A stretch of DNA of 64,000 bases from Coniochaeta sp. PMI_546 (GCA_021432605.1 MU271159.1:310001-374000), one strand, 5' to 3'; shown: positions 45,782-57,411, counted from the stretch's first letter. Made by a program: numbers and translations. The notes: generated from the sequence alone by a model not told the origin.

Positions 45782-46852
45782 ATGACACAGACCGACACCA
45801 GAGCTCAGCCTGTGTCAGTGGGCTTTATTGGCCTAGGGCTCATGGGGAAGCCTATGGTCGTCAACCTCGCCGAGAAACTGCCGGCTGGATCGCGCATACA
45901 CGTTCATGACGTGGTAACTGCCGCTGTGGACGATCTCTGCACCTCGTACCCGGACAGCATTGTTGGGTGCGGCAGCGCCAAAGAAGTGACTGAGAAATCG
46001 GTACGTGTGTCAAGACAGGAGGAAAACGGGAGATATGGTCGAACAGGGCCAGAGTGTAGACAATCTGTCTAACGTTTCCCACAGGATGTCATCCTCACCA
46101 TGCTGCCCGAAGGCAGACACGTCAAGTCGGTGTACCTCGATCCAGATACCGGAATCCTCCCCGGTCTCTTATCACCATCACCCAGGACCGGCAAGCTCGT
46201 GATCGACTCGTCAACAATAGACACAGCCACCAGCCTCCACGTCAAAGACCAACTCGCCGCCTCGTCACCAGATACCGCCTTCTACGACGCCCCAGTGAGC
46301 GGCGGCGTCCTCGGCGCCGTCAAGGGCACCATCGCCTTCTTCCTCGGCGCCAGCCAGCACGACGCTAACCTACCACGCCTTCTGCCGCTCCTGCAGATGA
46401 TGGGCGGCAAGGTGATCCCCTGCGGGGGGCCCAGCCTCGGCCTGGCGGCCAAGCTCTCCAACAACTACCTCTCCGGCATCATCACCATCGCCTGCTCCGA
46501 GGCCATGGACATGGGCATGCGGGCCGGCATCGACGCCGACGTGCTGGCCAGCGTGTTCGCGGCCGGCACGGCCCAGAACGCCATCTGCGACACCTTCAAC
46601 CCCGTGCCGCGCGTCTGCCCGGCCGCGCCGTCCTCCAACGGCTATCAGGGTGGGTTCCGGGTGCAGTTGATGCGCAAGGACATGGGCCTGGCTATCGACA
46701 TGGCGCGGCGCGTCGGGTCGCGCAACGTCCTGGGCGCGAGCGGGTTTGGGGTCTACTCGGCTGCGAGCGAGGCTTCGGACTGCCGGGATCTGGACTCGCG
46801 GGTCGTGTTTCGGTATATTGGAGGTAATGAGGACTGGAAGAAACGGGAGTAG
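45782..46852 (+). CDS. Beta-hydroxyacid dehydrogenase (3-hydroxyisobutyrate dehydrogenase family), copy B
   Basis: Two exons, 45782-46000 and 46085-46852, give 328 aa. Motifs are GFIGLGLMGKPMVVNLAEKL (NAD-binding), DAPVSGGVLGAVKGTIAFFL (substrate signature) and the catalytic Lys in GLAAKLSNNYLSG. After the intron the protein reads DVILTMLPEGRHVKSVYLD, closely matching the corresponding segment of copy A, and the intron is in the same place and phase. It is divergent from lactonase B and marks the right edge of the cluster. The two copies differ enough that they may act on different hydroxyacids. Confidence 0.92.
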
Positions 46853-48099
46853 ATAGACCTGAATTGAATATGTGTTGATATACATGAATGGATAATGTGT
46901 CAGCAAGCGAGTTTCAATGCATTATTTGCACAAGCAATTCCAACAGCACAACCCCTGCACACCCCGTGCACAGCTTGAAATGCGGGCAACAGCGCCAGGC
47001 CAGTCACGAATATAGAAGAGAGGGTTATACCTCTTGCATAGTAACAAGAGTGATATTCAGCAAGTTGACCTAATGTACCTTGCTACAGTCTGTTCTTGCT
47101 GCGTTAAGAAGGTACCTCTACCTACAAAGCTCATATTGGCGCATCTGCCCTTGACCCTTGCTTTTGCCTCTGTTGTATATCTTGACGTTCTCTTGGGGGC
47201 CACAACGTTACAGGACCTAATTGTTTATTGTATCACCAGCATCAACATGCTTACGGGCTACTGTGCCTAACATTCGCCCGTCAAACACCTAGGTAGACAT
47301 AATGTGATTACTCCGATTCAACCCCCTCTCCGATCCCGAGACAGGCGCAGCAATACGGCCAGCGCATCCAATAGCCACCCCCAATAACCACCCTCCCCGA
47401 CGTGCCACGTTCTACAAACCCAATAGAGCTCGTCAGCCCTACATGAGCAAATGGCGCATGAGTTCAGCTCCCCCGCTCCCTGATTGATTCGCAGCCGACA
47501 CCGACACCTTGCATCCCCTCCATCGCACATGTCTGTCTGGCTGTGGCCACCAATTGCACCCGCGATGCCCAGCTCGGGTCGGCTCTTCTCATCTAGCGCC
47601 ATCTAACACCGCAGAATACGGTGCCTTTTCTTTGGGTGGCGGGCTAAGGTAGTGTCGCGTTGCAGAAAATGGTGATGGGCGAACCACGAAAACACAACCC
47701 CCCCTTCAACAAGAGCAGGCTGCCGCGGGCGGTGGCCTGAGTCTGCCTTGTCTTGAGACTCTCTGTCTTGTCTTTCAATGTTCTGCGTTGTTCCTGTCGC
47801 TTGATCTTTCACTGCACCTTCTATTTGTTTTGCTTTTTCGGCATCTTTTGTTTTCTCCTGTATAGCTAAGCCACTTAGCTATGATAGCCTCGTCTCAAGC
47901 ACTTGCGGTGTAGTCAATGTGATTCACAATCAAAGAGCTCGATCGCGACTTTCTTCCACACCTGAACCGTGATCAGTTTACCTTGCCACCCAGCCTCGTC
48001 GCATGCTTCATCGCAAGGTAGGGTAGACCTCTGCCAGCACCAGGAAGAAGAAAAGCACCACATACCATAGCTCCCACCTTCTCTTACACACGCCGGCGC
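46853..48099. other. Intergenic, right border of the cluster
   Basis: No gene is supported. No CCCCGC sites were noticed here, in contrast to the cluster promoters. Confidence 0.5.
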
Positions 48100-51000
48100 A
48101 TGTCGTCGCGATCCATATCGCCCGCCGCCAGCATGTCCGTCCTCTCCGCCCTCGGCGGCCGCGACGGGCCAGCTAAGACAGTGATGGCCGAGATGCCCGT
48201 AGTCCTGCAGCCGCCCAACCGGCCGGGGAAGCAGAAGAGCCCGCAGGACAAGCTGGACCGCTTCTGGAAGAAGTTTACTACCGAGGCGCCAGGAAAGGGT
48301 TTGTCAACTTCTCCCTCTCTCTCCCTCTCTCTCCCTCTCTCTCTCTTCTATTCACAACTGCTTTTACCTTATATCTGTCTGCTATAACATGTCCGTGCTT
48401 GAGTAAATTTGGTGCGAATGGGTAGCTGATAGTGCCTCTGCTTGTGTGTGTGAAGCGACCGCCGTGATACCCCAGAACAAGACCACCGCAAAAACAGCCA
48501 AGGGTCGCACAAACGTCGTATCCAGCAGCGGCACGACCACGACCAAGAGCTACGAGGAAGCCGCCGCCATATGCCGCGCGAAGGTGGAGAAGATCGTCAA
48601 GGAGTGCCGGCGCATCAACCAGAAGTACCGCGATCCGCACTTCGACCTCGAGTTCGACCTCAAGATGAACCGGCGGGACTGTCTCGACCCGCTGGATAAC
48701 ACGGTCAGGGAGGTCGACAGCAGCAGCGACGAGAGCGTGGGCAGGAGGCGCCGGCATCGGCACCAGCGGAGCCGGAGCCAGAGTCGGCGGCGGAGGAGGA
48801 GGAGGGGCCATACCGGCCCGTTGGTCGACATGTACGATGCGGAGGCGGAGGGCAAGGCGGGGAAGGTGAAGGATGAGCGGGAAAAGAAGAGGGCTGCCAT
48901 GCCGAGAGACAGCGATCAGCGATTTCTCTTCTCCCCGAAGGCGGTCAAGCGCGTGGGCGAGATCTTCGACGACCCGACGTTCTACATCGACGGCCCGACG
49001 GCGAACGACGTCCGCCAGGGCCGCGACGGCGACTGCTGGCTTATGGCTGCCTTGTGCACGCTGTCCAACAAGCCGGGGCTGATAGAGAAGATCTGCGTGG
49101 CGCGCGACGAGGCGGTGGGCGTGTACGGCTTTGTGTTCCACAGGGACGGGGAGTGGATTAGCGAGATTATCGACGATAAACTGTATCTCACGAAGCCGGA
49201 CTACGACGAAGTCAATCTGGAGCGGATCATGTGGGAGGACAGAGATAGGGTCAACTCCGAGGAGACGTATAGGAAGACGTACCAGGCGAACAGCGGGGCG
49301 CTGTATTTCGCGCAGTGTGAGCATCCTAATGAGACGTGGTTGCCGCTGCTCGAGAAAGCTTATGCTAAGGCGCATGGGGACTATGCTGCTATCGAGGGCG
49401 GATTCACGGGGGAGGGGATCGAGGATTTGACGGGTGGTGTTACTAGCGAGCTGTTTACCACTGATATACTTGATAAGGTAAGCCTTTCCTTTAAAGCAGT
49501 ATGGGAGCCAAGGGCGATGATGCTGACATTGGACAGGAATATTTCTGGAAGGAAGAGCTCATGAAAGTCAACGAGCAGTTCCTCTTCGGCTGCTCCACGG
49601 GCGTCTGGGGACGCGGCTGGGGAGAGAGGAAGGGCATCATGGAACTGCACGCCTACTCCGTCATGCGAGCCGTCGAGATGGACGGGGAGCGACTCGTCCT
49701 GCTCAAGAACCCCTGGGGTAAAGGCGAGTGGAGCGGCGCTTGGAGCGACGGCTCCAAGGAATGGACGCCCGAGTGGCTCAAGAAACTGAACCATCGATTC
49801 GGCGACGACGGCGCCTTCTGGATCTCGTACGACGATCTGCTGCGCAAGTACCAGGCATTCGATCGCACGCGGTTGTTCGGACCGGACTGGAAGGTGACCT
49901 CTATCTGGACCACGCTATCTGTTCCGTGGACGCTGGAGTACCACGACACCAAGTTCGCTTTTACTCTTGCCAAGCCCGGGCCGGTGGTTCTCGTGCTTTC
50001 GCAGTTGGACGACCGGTACTTCCGCGGATTGGAAGGGCAGTACCGCTTCGAGCTCAGCTTCCGGCTGCACAAGGCCGGCGAAGAGGACTACGTCGTGCGC
50101 AGCCAGACGACGTACCGCATGAATCGCTCGGTGAACGTCGAGCTCGAGCTCGAGAGCGGGGAGTACCACGTCCTCGTCAAGATCGATGCGACAAGGGACA
50201 ACAGCGTCATGCCGGCCGAGAACGTGGTGCGCGCCAACGCCAAAGAGAAGCGTGAGAAGCTGATACGTATCGGACTGGCCTACGATGTGGCTCACAGTAA
50301 AGGCAAGATTGTCGAGTCGGCGGAGGAGAAAGCTGCTAGGGAGGCGTACGAGAAGTGGAAGCGAGACAAGGAGAAGAAGGAATTAAAGGAGCGCATTATG
50401 AAGGATCGGGTGAGAAGTCATTATATACAGGTTAAGAGGTTGGCGAAGAATAGGAAGGCGATGGAGAAGAGGAAGGCAAAACAGAAGGCTAGGGAGGAGA
50501 AGGCGAGGGCCGAGGAGGAGAGGCTGTTGGCCGAACGGGGACCTCCTCCACCTGGGATGGGGATGGGTATGGGTCGGCCGACTGTTGTTGATATTAGGGT
50601 ACCCGGGGAGCGGCGTGATGGGAAAGGTAAGAAGGAGAAGGGAGTCAAGCCCGAGGATGGAAAACCGGAAGATAAGAAGGTCGATGCTCAGGTGCAGACT
50701 GAGGAGCAACCTGCAACGGACACATTGCCAAAAGAAGCCGTGACAGCCGCTCAAGACGAGGCTTCAAAGGCAACACAGGCCGAAGTGGTGTCAAAAGCTG
50801 AGGATGCAAAGGAGGAGAGCATCAAGGACGGTGATTCAAGTGTCGGGCAGGGCGAGAATACACCGACCAGCACAGTTTCTGAGAAGTCAGCGGATATCGA
50901 CCCCAGGAAGGACACTACTGAGACTGGTTCGACGGTTCGAGATCAGACAAAAACGACTTCGTCCGCGTCTACGGCTAGAGAGGATTTTGCCAAGGGTGCT

Positions 51001-52191
51001 CCGGCGGAAGAGGCCGAGAACAAGGGGAAGCAACCTGAGGTTAAGACGGAAATCGGCTCGGAGTCCAAGTCAGAGTCCAAGCCAGGGTTGCAAGGCGAGA
51101 CGAAGTTACCAGAGTCAGAGACCGTCCCCAAGCAAGAAGACAAGGGAGTGCCCACCGACCCCCTCAAACCAGGCGATTTATCCCAAGAAGAAACCTTCCA
51201 CAGCGCGAACCAAGATCCAACAAGCAGCACATCCTCAAGCACCTACACCTCCGACTCCGAATTATCGGACACGATAAATAATCCAAATCGCAATCCCAAC
51301 AGCAATGCTCAGCACACAATGCCCCCTCCACGTGGCCGCCACTATCCTTCTCACCACCGCCCCGGCCCTCCCGGGATGCCTCCCTCAGGCTTCCGCCCTC
51401 CGCCCGGCTACCAACCGCCTCCAAATACCTTCGTCCCCCGCCGCGTGCCCATGCGCGGTCAACCACCTCCCCCAACTCCCGGGGGTTTCGTATCGGACGA
51501 GTCCCTGTCCAGCATATCCTCGCCCTCCGACCTCTCGGACCGCGAACTGGAATACCACCTCGAAGATCAAAAATCACGAACTGTGCGGGTTCCGCTTCCG
51601 CCTCCGCCAGGGAGGGGATCGGTGACTGACAGCGAAGACGACGAGTTTGAGAGGGATCCGTGGAATGCGGTTGCTGTGGTTGGTTTTAGGGTTTACTACA
51701 AGGTTGATGAGGATGAAGGAAAGGAGAAGACGGGAGAGAAGGAGGAGGCGGTTCAGATTAGGGTTATCAGACCGGTTTGGTTTCCGGTGGATAAAGATGG
51801 GGAGGCGGGGAAGAAGAAGGTGGTGTTGGAGGGAACGGTGAAGGAAACGGGGATGGATGAGAGCATGGTTCTCGATTTGGACGATAGTGCGAAGGATGCT
51901 ACCTTGCAAGGAGGTGAGAAGCTGGAGATTCTTGAGGAGGGTAAGGAGGCCGTGAAAGAGGACGGTGAGAAGAAGAGTGAAGTCAAGGACGGTACGGTTG
52001 TCAAGAACGAGGACGGTGAGAAGAAAGAAGATCCGAAGAAGGATGACGAGGCGAAGGGAGTGAGTAAGGAGGAGGACAAGAAGATTGAGGATGCGAAGGC
52101 CGAAGCGAATGATACGGAAGATGGTGAGATCAAGAATGACGTTGTGAAAGAAGAGGGCGTAAGAAGCGAGGACTCCCGGGATCAGACATGA
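48100..52191 (+). CDS. Calpain-family cysteine protease
   Basis: Three exons, 48100-48298, 48456-49477 and 49537-52191, give 1291 aa. The protease domain (about residues 205-500) has the catalytic triad Cys260 in GRDGDCWLMAAL, His445 in ELHAYSVMRAV and Asn465 in LLKNPWGKGEW. A beta-sandwich-like domain follows (WTTLSVPWTLEYHDTKFAF). After about residue 650 the protein becomes coiled-coil-like and very rich in Lys and Glu, with a Pro-rich stretch (MPPPRGRHYPSHHRPGPPG), probably disordered. An Arg/Ser-rich block (RRRRHRHQRSRSQSRRRR) precedes the protease domain. No EF-hands are seen, so this is a non-classical calpain like those of other filamentous fungi. The donor GTTTGT of intron 1 is atypical. 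Confidence 0.9.
48311..48346 (+). repeat. CTCCCTCTCT decamer repeat in calpain intron 1
   Basis: Three exact copies of the decamer plus CTCTCT make a pure pyrimidine run directly after the 5' splice site. Confidence 0.85.
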
Positions 52192-52547
52192 AGCCTGGCC
52201 GGTATGAATGTGGGTGCCGGAGCTCCGATACGATTCTCGCTTTGTGATTTGGTATTTATGCACGACACCACTCTGCAGCAATTGGAGAAGAGCAATATCT
52301 TGGCTTGGAAATTTAGGAGTTGTTGGGATACCCGGAGCTAATGGAATGGCAACAAATTGCAATGTACAGACCAGGAATATAGAAGCATGGCTAAGAAGGG
52401 GTATCATTAGTGTAGCAGCGAACTACGCTGTCCAAAAAAGTATCAGTCTCATCTCGGCATCCTCGCTCCATATTCGTGAATGCCTCGTTCCGCCAGACGC
52501 CGTCCCTTATAGACACTTAATGAGCCGGTTATTCCAAGAGATCCATC
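52192..52547. other. Convergent 3' spacer
   Basis: This lies between the calpain and Fta4 genes; nothing further is seen. Confidence 0.5.
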
Positions 52548-53348
52548 TCAGAATCGCCCTAGTAAATCATTGACTTTCCTCGTTTCCTCAACTTCCACAT
52601 CAACCAACATCACAGCGGTGCTGTGCTCACCACTCGGCTCAGAGTGACCTCGGATGCCACCACTCTGCTCCAGCAGATGTCCAACCCGGCCACCTACCCT
52701 GGCAAGCAGCATCCTCATCCGCTCCAGCTCCTTCTCCACTTCTCCATCTCGAGTGACCAAGTTCTCCTGCACTCCACGACCATTTTCATCTGCCTGGAAT
52801 GGCTCGAGCAGGTCCTTCATCTGCCGTAGCCTTGCCACAGTACTCTCAGCCTGCCTCTTGCGCTCATTGAGTTCCTGTAGTCTGGATACAAGCTCAGAAT
52901 ACCGCCTCGCCTCCATCGGGTACGCATTAATGTCCTGCTCAGATTCCCAGGTCGGCGGTAGCGACTCAATTGCTTCAGACTCGACTATTTCATGATCAGT
53001 AGATGTTTTCAAAGACGCTCCAAGGCGAGACCTACCTATATCATCGAAATGCAAGCCAAACTTGTCATTTTCCTTCTCGACGCTCCTCTCAGCAGCATCC
53101 CAGTAAAGCCGGTCGATCTGCTCCGCGACATGACGCGTGGCCTGCGGTGCGTGGACACGACGAGAGTGTTGTTGGAGCAGGTGGTTGAGACGGAACAACG
53201 CGTCATCTAGGACTTTCTCTGATATGCCGTCCTCGGCTTCTGCATTTGCATTCCGCCAGGAGCGTGATGGCGCGATTGGCTGTGCGAGGAGGCGCGTCTG
53301 AGCGGAGAGGAAGGATGTCTTCAAGGTGAGTACAGTGGGCGGTGCCAT
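52548..53348 (-). CDS. fta4: Kinetochore Sim4-complex subunit Fta4 (CENP-family)
   Basis: The start is the ATG at 53348 (MAPPTVLTLKTSFLSAQTRL). A 51-nt intron (53035-52985; donor GTAGGT, acceptor TAG, branch CTGAT) is probable. Because its length is a multiple of three, the unspliced frame also stays open, so 249 aa (spliced) or 266 aa are both possible. The conserved N-terminal blocks TRLLAQPIAPSRSW, LDDALFRLNHLLQQHSRRV and ATRHVAEQIDRLYW match my recollection of the FTA4 family, a subunit of the constitutive inner kinetochore in fission yeast and other fungi. The middle and C-terminal parts are helical and coiled-coil-like (LQELNERKRQAESTVARLRQ). The assignment rests on family memory, without a search. 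Confidence 0.75.
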   Translation of the reverse strand: MAPPTVLTLKTSFLSAQTRLLAQPIAPSRSWRNANAEAEDGISEKVLDDALFRLNHLLQQHSRRVHAPQATRHVAEQIDRLYWDAAERSVEKENDKFGLHFDDIGRSRLGASLKTSTDHEIVESEAIESLPPTWESEQDINAYPMEARRYSELVSRLQELNERKRQAESTVARLRQMKDLLEPFQADENGRGVQENLVTRDGEVEKELERMRMLLARVGGRVGHLLEQSGGIRGHSEPSGEHSTAVMLVDVEVEETRKVNDLLGRF

Positions 53349-53734
53349 GGTGGAAATACTGGCCAGGACCTCCACTAAAAGGTGTAAGAGTATATCGGAT
53401 CAGTCCTCTAAAGAATCACAAAGCTGTTTATTGACCCCTTGGTGGTTAAGGCGCGCTCATGAGTGAAGGGTGATTGATGAACAGGGACCCTAACCCTGGA
53501 CTTAAGTCTCGATAAGTCCGGATGAACCTCGGGCGAGTCGACCCTGACGTTCCGCCATTGAGATCATGGACCCAAAATTTAGAGCTTCGAGCTGTCGGTG
53601 GAGAGCTCAGTATTCCTCGCTATCAGCCGCTCCAAAATGCACAGGTACGCTCGCTACACCTCCTACGAGCTCCTTGCGGATGTAACTAACTATGTCGGCC
53701 CCCAGAAGTGCTCCTACGTAACTGAACCATCACC
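53349..53734. promoter_or_regulatory. Divergent promoter, fta4 / PPR-like gene
   Basis: A 386-bp spacer between two genes reading outward. No specific element could be identified. Confidence 0.4.
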
Positions 53735-56199
53735 ATGCGGTCGCATCTGACGCGCAATGTGTGCCGCCGACTGCTCGCCCACCAGGCGCCCCTCTCCTGT
53801 CCCGCCATTGCCGTCTCCTCAGTAGTCCGACCTCAACTACGACAGCCTCGATCGCTAGTCAGGCGACCGTCCAGGCGCACCTTCTTTGGGCTGTTCCAGA
53901 AACCGCCGAGGGAACTGAAGGAGGTCACACCCGAGCCGGGCTATGAAACGCTCATCAACTTTCGCGCATGCGAGGCCCAGGGTCACCGGCTACCGCCACG
54001 AGATGACTTACTACAGGGGTTCCGGATATTCTTCCAACATAAGCTCAGATACCACAAGGCGGTAAACTCGACGCAGGCTCTGCTTGCTTCTGGACTGTTC
54101 CGGCACCTGGCGAGAACGGATGGGGAGCAATTATCCCTGCAGGATTTGAGGATAGCGAGGGACACACTGCTCAGGCCGCCGAAGCAAATATCGGAAGGAC
54201 ATCTGGAGCTGGCGAAGGCCCTGTACGAGCAAATAAAGACACTCAGCCTTGCCACCGGGGCAGCCGAACCGGTGAAAGAGACGGACGGCCAGACTGTCGG
54301 AGGAGAAGCTAGCGCAGAAGACTTCAAAGCTTATATCACCTCTCTAACGCTATACGGCGGCTCGGTGGATGCCGCGGCCAGTTTAGAGGAGTACTGGAGA
54401 GATCTACAAGCGAGCAAATCCTTATACAAAGGTGCCAAGTTCCTATGGGTGCTGGTCCTCCGCGGCTTAGCAAAAGAAGGACGAGAACAGGAGCTCGTGC
54501 AGCTGTACGAGAGGGCCGAGAAACTGGGCGTGGAGTTCATGCCTGCCATCCACGAAGTCATGGTGACCTTCTTCGCCACCCGCGACAGGATCGATGAGAC
54601 GAAACGCTGGTTTGAGAAGCCAATATACGGCAACTGGCTGCCGCTACCAGAAACATACCGCGAGATCCTGCAGTTCGCCGTGCGCAACGCACAACAAGAC
54701 TGGGTGAACCCCATCTTCACACAACTGCGCGCCACGAAACCAACAAAGCCGTTATGGGACGTAATCTTCCAATGGGCCGTCCTGTGTCAAAATGCCGGAC
54801 CGGAAGACCTCAGACCCATTATACAATCCGCAACCTTCGACAACAAAGTGAAGAAGGTTGAAAGCCCCATAACCCCCGACATAGCGACCCTAAACGACCT
54901 CGTCGCCGCGGCGATCGAAAAGAAAGACCCCTACCTTGCCGAGCGTCTCATCTCCTTCGGCGCCAGCCTCAACATCCCCCCTAATTCGCGCACCTTCCTC
55001 CTCCAGATGGACTACCGCATCTCCGCCTCCGACCTGTCCGGGGCGTCGGCCGCCTACCAAAGCCTCGAGACGCAGTACATCACCGACGACGAGGATCTCC
55101 CAGTGGTCAACAAATACATCCGCGCCCTGTGCGCCGCCCCCGTCCCCAACACCGACCTCATCCTGGACGTCACCCGACAGGTAGAACACCGCGGCGCGAC
55201 CCTCGAGCCGGAGACCGTCGTCTCCCTCTGCCTGGTCTTCCTCAAGCTCGACCAGGAATTCGAAGTCATCGACACGCTGACAGTGCACACCACCAACTAC
55301 AGCCTCGAGGAGCGCGCCCAGGTCGAAAAGGCCTTTGTGGCGTACTGCCTCGACAGGAAGAACAGCACCGCCCGGGTCTGGGACGGGTACACGCTGCTCC
55401 GGCAGTTCTTCCCGGAGTCGCCGCCCGAGGACCGCGTGGCGCTGATGGACGCCTTCTTCGCCCGCAAGCGGCCGGACATGGCGGCCTACGTCTTCGGACA
55501 CATGCGCGCGGCGGTCAACCCGGCGCAGCGGCCCACCTCGGACACCTATGTCCGGGTGTTTGAGGGGTTGGGTAGGCACCCGGACTACGACAGTCTGAAG
55601 ATGGTGCACAACATGCTCAAGATGGACACGACGGTGACGCCGGACACGAGGCTCTACAACGCCCTGATGATCGCGTACCTCGGCTGCGGGGAGGCGGGGA
55701 AGGCGTTTGAGTTCTGGAACGAGATCACGGCCAGCCGCGAGGGGCCGACGTACAAGAGCCTCGAGATTGTGTTCCGGGTGTGCGAGGCTATGCCGTGGGG
55801 GGATCGGAAGGCGAGGGATATCTGGGGCAAGATGGCGAGGATGGACCTCGATGTTCCTGGGTCTGTGTTCTCGGCGTACTGCGGGGCTATTGCTGGGCAG
55901 GGACGGGTTGAGGAGGTGCGGAAGCTGATTCGGGGGATGGGGGAGGCGGATGTTTTGACGTGAGTTGCTTTCTTTGACCCTTCCTGATTGTGATATGATG
56001 GATGATAGATGACTGACCGTAATCCAGACTGGGCGTTGCATATAATGCCTTGCCGGGCTCACAGCTGCAGGAGGAGTTTGAGGAGTGGGCTCAAAGGGAG
56101 TACCCGGATCTATGGGCTCGACTGCTGAAGAAAGGGCGGAAGAAGAGCCGGATTGACAATGTCAGCAAATTTAACATTGCCAGGGAGTTGAAGGCATGA
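53735..56199 (+). CDS. Mitochondrial PPR-like protein, probable complex I assembly factor CIA84 homolog
   Basis: Two exons, 53735-55959 and 56028-56199, give 798 aa. The N-terminus (MRSHLTRNVCRRLLAHQA, then RRPSRRTFFGLFQKPPREL) is Arg-rich without acidic residues and looks like a mitochondrial presequence. The rest is helical with degenerate pentatricopeptide-type repeats (for example TYVRVFEGLGRHPDYDSLKM, TRLYNALMIAYLGCGEAGKA). This layout and the EPGYETLINFRA segment resemble CIA84, a Neurospora factor needed to assemble the membrane arm of respiratory complex I. I am confident of the mitochondrial helical-repeat class and less sure of the specific ortholog. The last 57 residues come from the second exon (SRIDNVSKFNIARELKA end). 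Confidence 0.7.
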
Positions 56200-56309
56200 G
56201 CTGTTGCATATGTTGTACAAAAAGAAATTGTATATAAAGTCTTTGGTCTACATTGCCACGATTGCATGACAAGATATTGTACAAATTCACAAGGGCTACC
56301 CAAAGCCTA

Positions 56310-57075
56310 TCAACCCAACCTTCCCTTCTGGTTCTGCGACTCCCTGAGCAGGAGCATCGGATGCCGGTACACACTTGGGTGGATGCCTAATCCAATCGCT
56401 CTCCTGATGGTCTTGGCCATCTTCCTCTGGTTCACCGGCCTCAGGCCCGTGTCTTTGCTGTGCTTGATCCGGCCGAAGGACGTGATGAAGTCTGAAATGA
56501 CCGAGAAGTTCTGGTTCACACTGTTAGCAACTCTCCCCTACACCAATACCATCCCAAGGAGGAAAGGACAAACCTTATACATATCTAAGGGATTGACCCC
56601 TAGCAGGTCCATAACGTCCTTCTTGGGCGGTTGCCGGGACCTCCACTTGCGCATCTCGGCGGGAGACAGATCGTGGGGCGCGTAGACGTCGCCGGCCTTC
56701 CAGTGGCGCGGCATCTGCCGAGCGTAGTTGTCGGACGTGGTGCGGGCGCGCAGGCCCTCGAGCGTCTTCTCCTTCTTCTGCTCGGCGTTGGCGGCTCGCC
56801 GGCCTGAGGTGCTACGGATGATTGACGAGAGGGCATCGTGGCTGCCTGATGAAGAGCGGGAGGGGGTGTCGAGGTTTAGGAGGGAGGATTGGTTGTTGGA
56901 GGGACTGCCGAAGGATTTTACTAGATATGTTAGACATGGTGGAAGGTTGGTGGTTGGTGGCTAGCTTACGCGCTGCTGCTCGAGAAGTCGACGATATCTC
57001 GGCCGACTGTGTTTGCGGAAGCCTGAAGAGGCATTGGCGCAGGCCGCCAAGGGCGGATGGTATCCGTGGAGGCAT
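56310..57075 (-). CDS. rsm18: Mitochondrial small-subunit ribosomal protein bS18m
   Basis: Three exons on the minus strand, 57075-56970, 56920-56574 and 56510-56310, give 217 aa. The N-terminus (MPPRIPSALGGLRQCLFRLP) is a likely mitochondrial targeting sequence. The C-terminal S18 domain reads NPLDMYK-NFSVISDFITSFGRIK and GLRPVNQRKMAKTIRRAIGL, characteristic of Rsm18/bS18m. The last acceptor was set at 56511-56513 because only that site joins LDMYK to NFSV in frame. It is divergent from the Imp3 gene across 336 bp. Confidence 0.92.
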
Positions 57076-57411
57076 CGTGGCTGTGGAGAGTGGGCGATAC
57101 ACTCTGGGTGAAGGTATCGCGAAGCAGATCGACAGCTCCAAGTGCTTAGGCCAATGGACGGTCGTCAACTTTTGAGCGGAAGAACCACGGCCGACGTGCC
57201 CGGCAACAATGCGCTAACGGGGATAGGCTAGTCTACCTAGTGCTCTTCTATCAAAGTGCACACGGCGGGGTGCTAGCGTCCTCCCGATAAGCCTTGCCCC
57301 ACTCAAATTTTCCTCGAGACAGGGACCAGAGTTGGACGGCGATATCGAACAGAGCACTGCGATATCAAGTCTTTCCATCGACACCCTTCAAGCAGCACAC
57401 AAGTCGTCAGG
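57076..57411. promoter_or_regulatory. Divergent promoter, bS18m / Imp3
   Basis: This 336-bp spacer separates two outward-reading ribosome-related genes. GCGGGG occurs at 57265-57270 without the A/T flanks of the cluster motif. Confidence 0.5.

Noticed and set aside
31394-46852. Secondary-metabolite biosynthetic gene cluster
   Set aside because: There is no PKS, NRPS, terpene cyclase or prenyltransferase; the enzyme set is catabolic in character.
31394-46852. Nicotinate (hxn-like) catabolic cluster, suggested by the TNA1-type transporter and C2H2 regulator
   Set aside because: The molybdenum hydroxylases, cyclic imide hydrolase and amidase of that pathway are absent, and MBL and CMD genes do not fit it.
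48278-49375. 365-codon minus-strand ORF opposite the calpain gene
   Set aside because: It covers the calpain catalytic exon and an intron; its composition is that of an antisense shadow.
54890-56062. 390-codon minus-strand ORF opposite the PPR-like gene
   Set aside because: His/Arg/Val-rich shadow with no recognisable domain.
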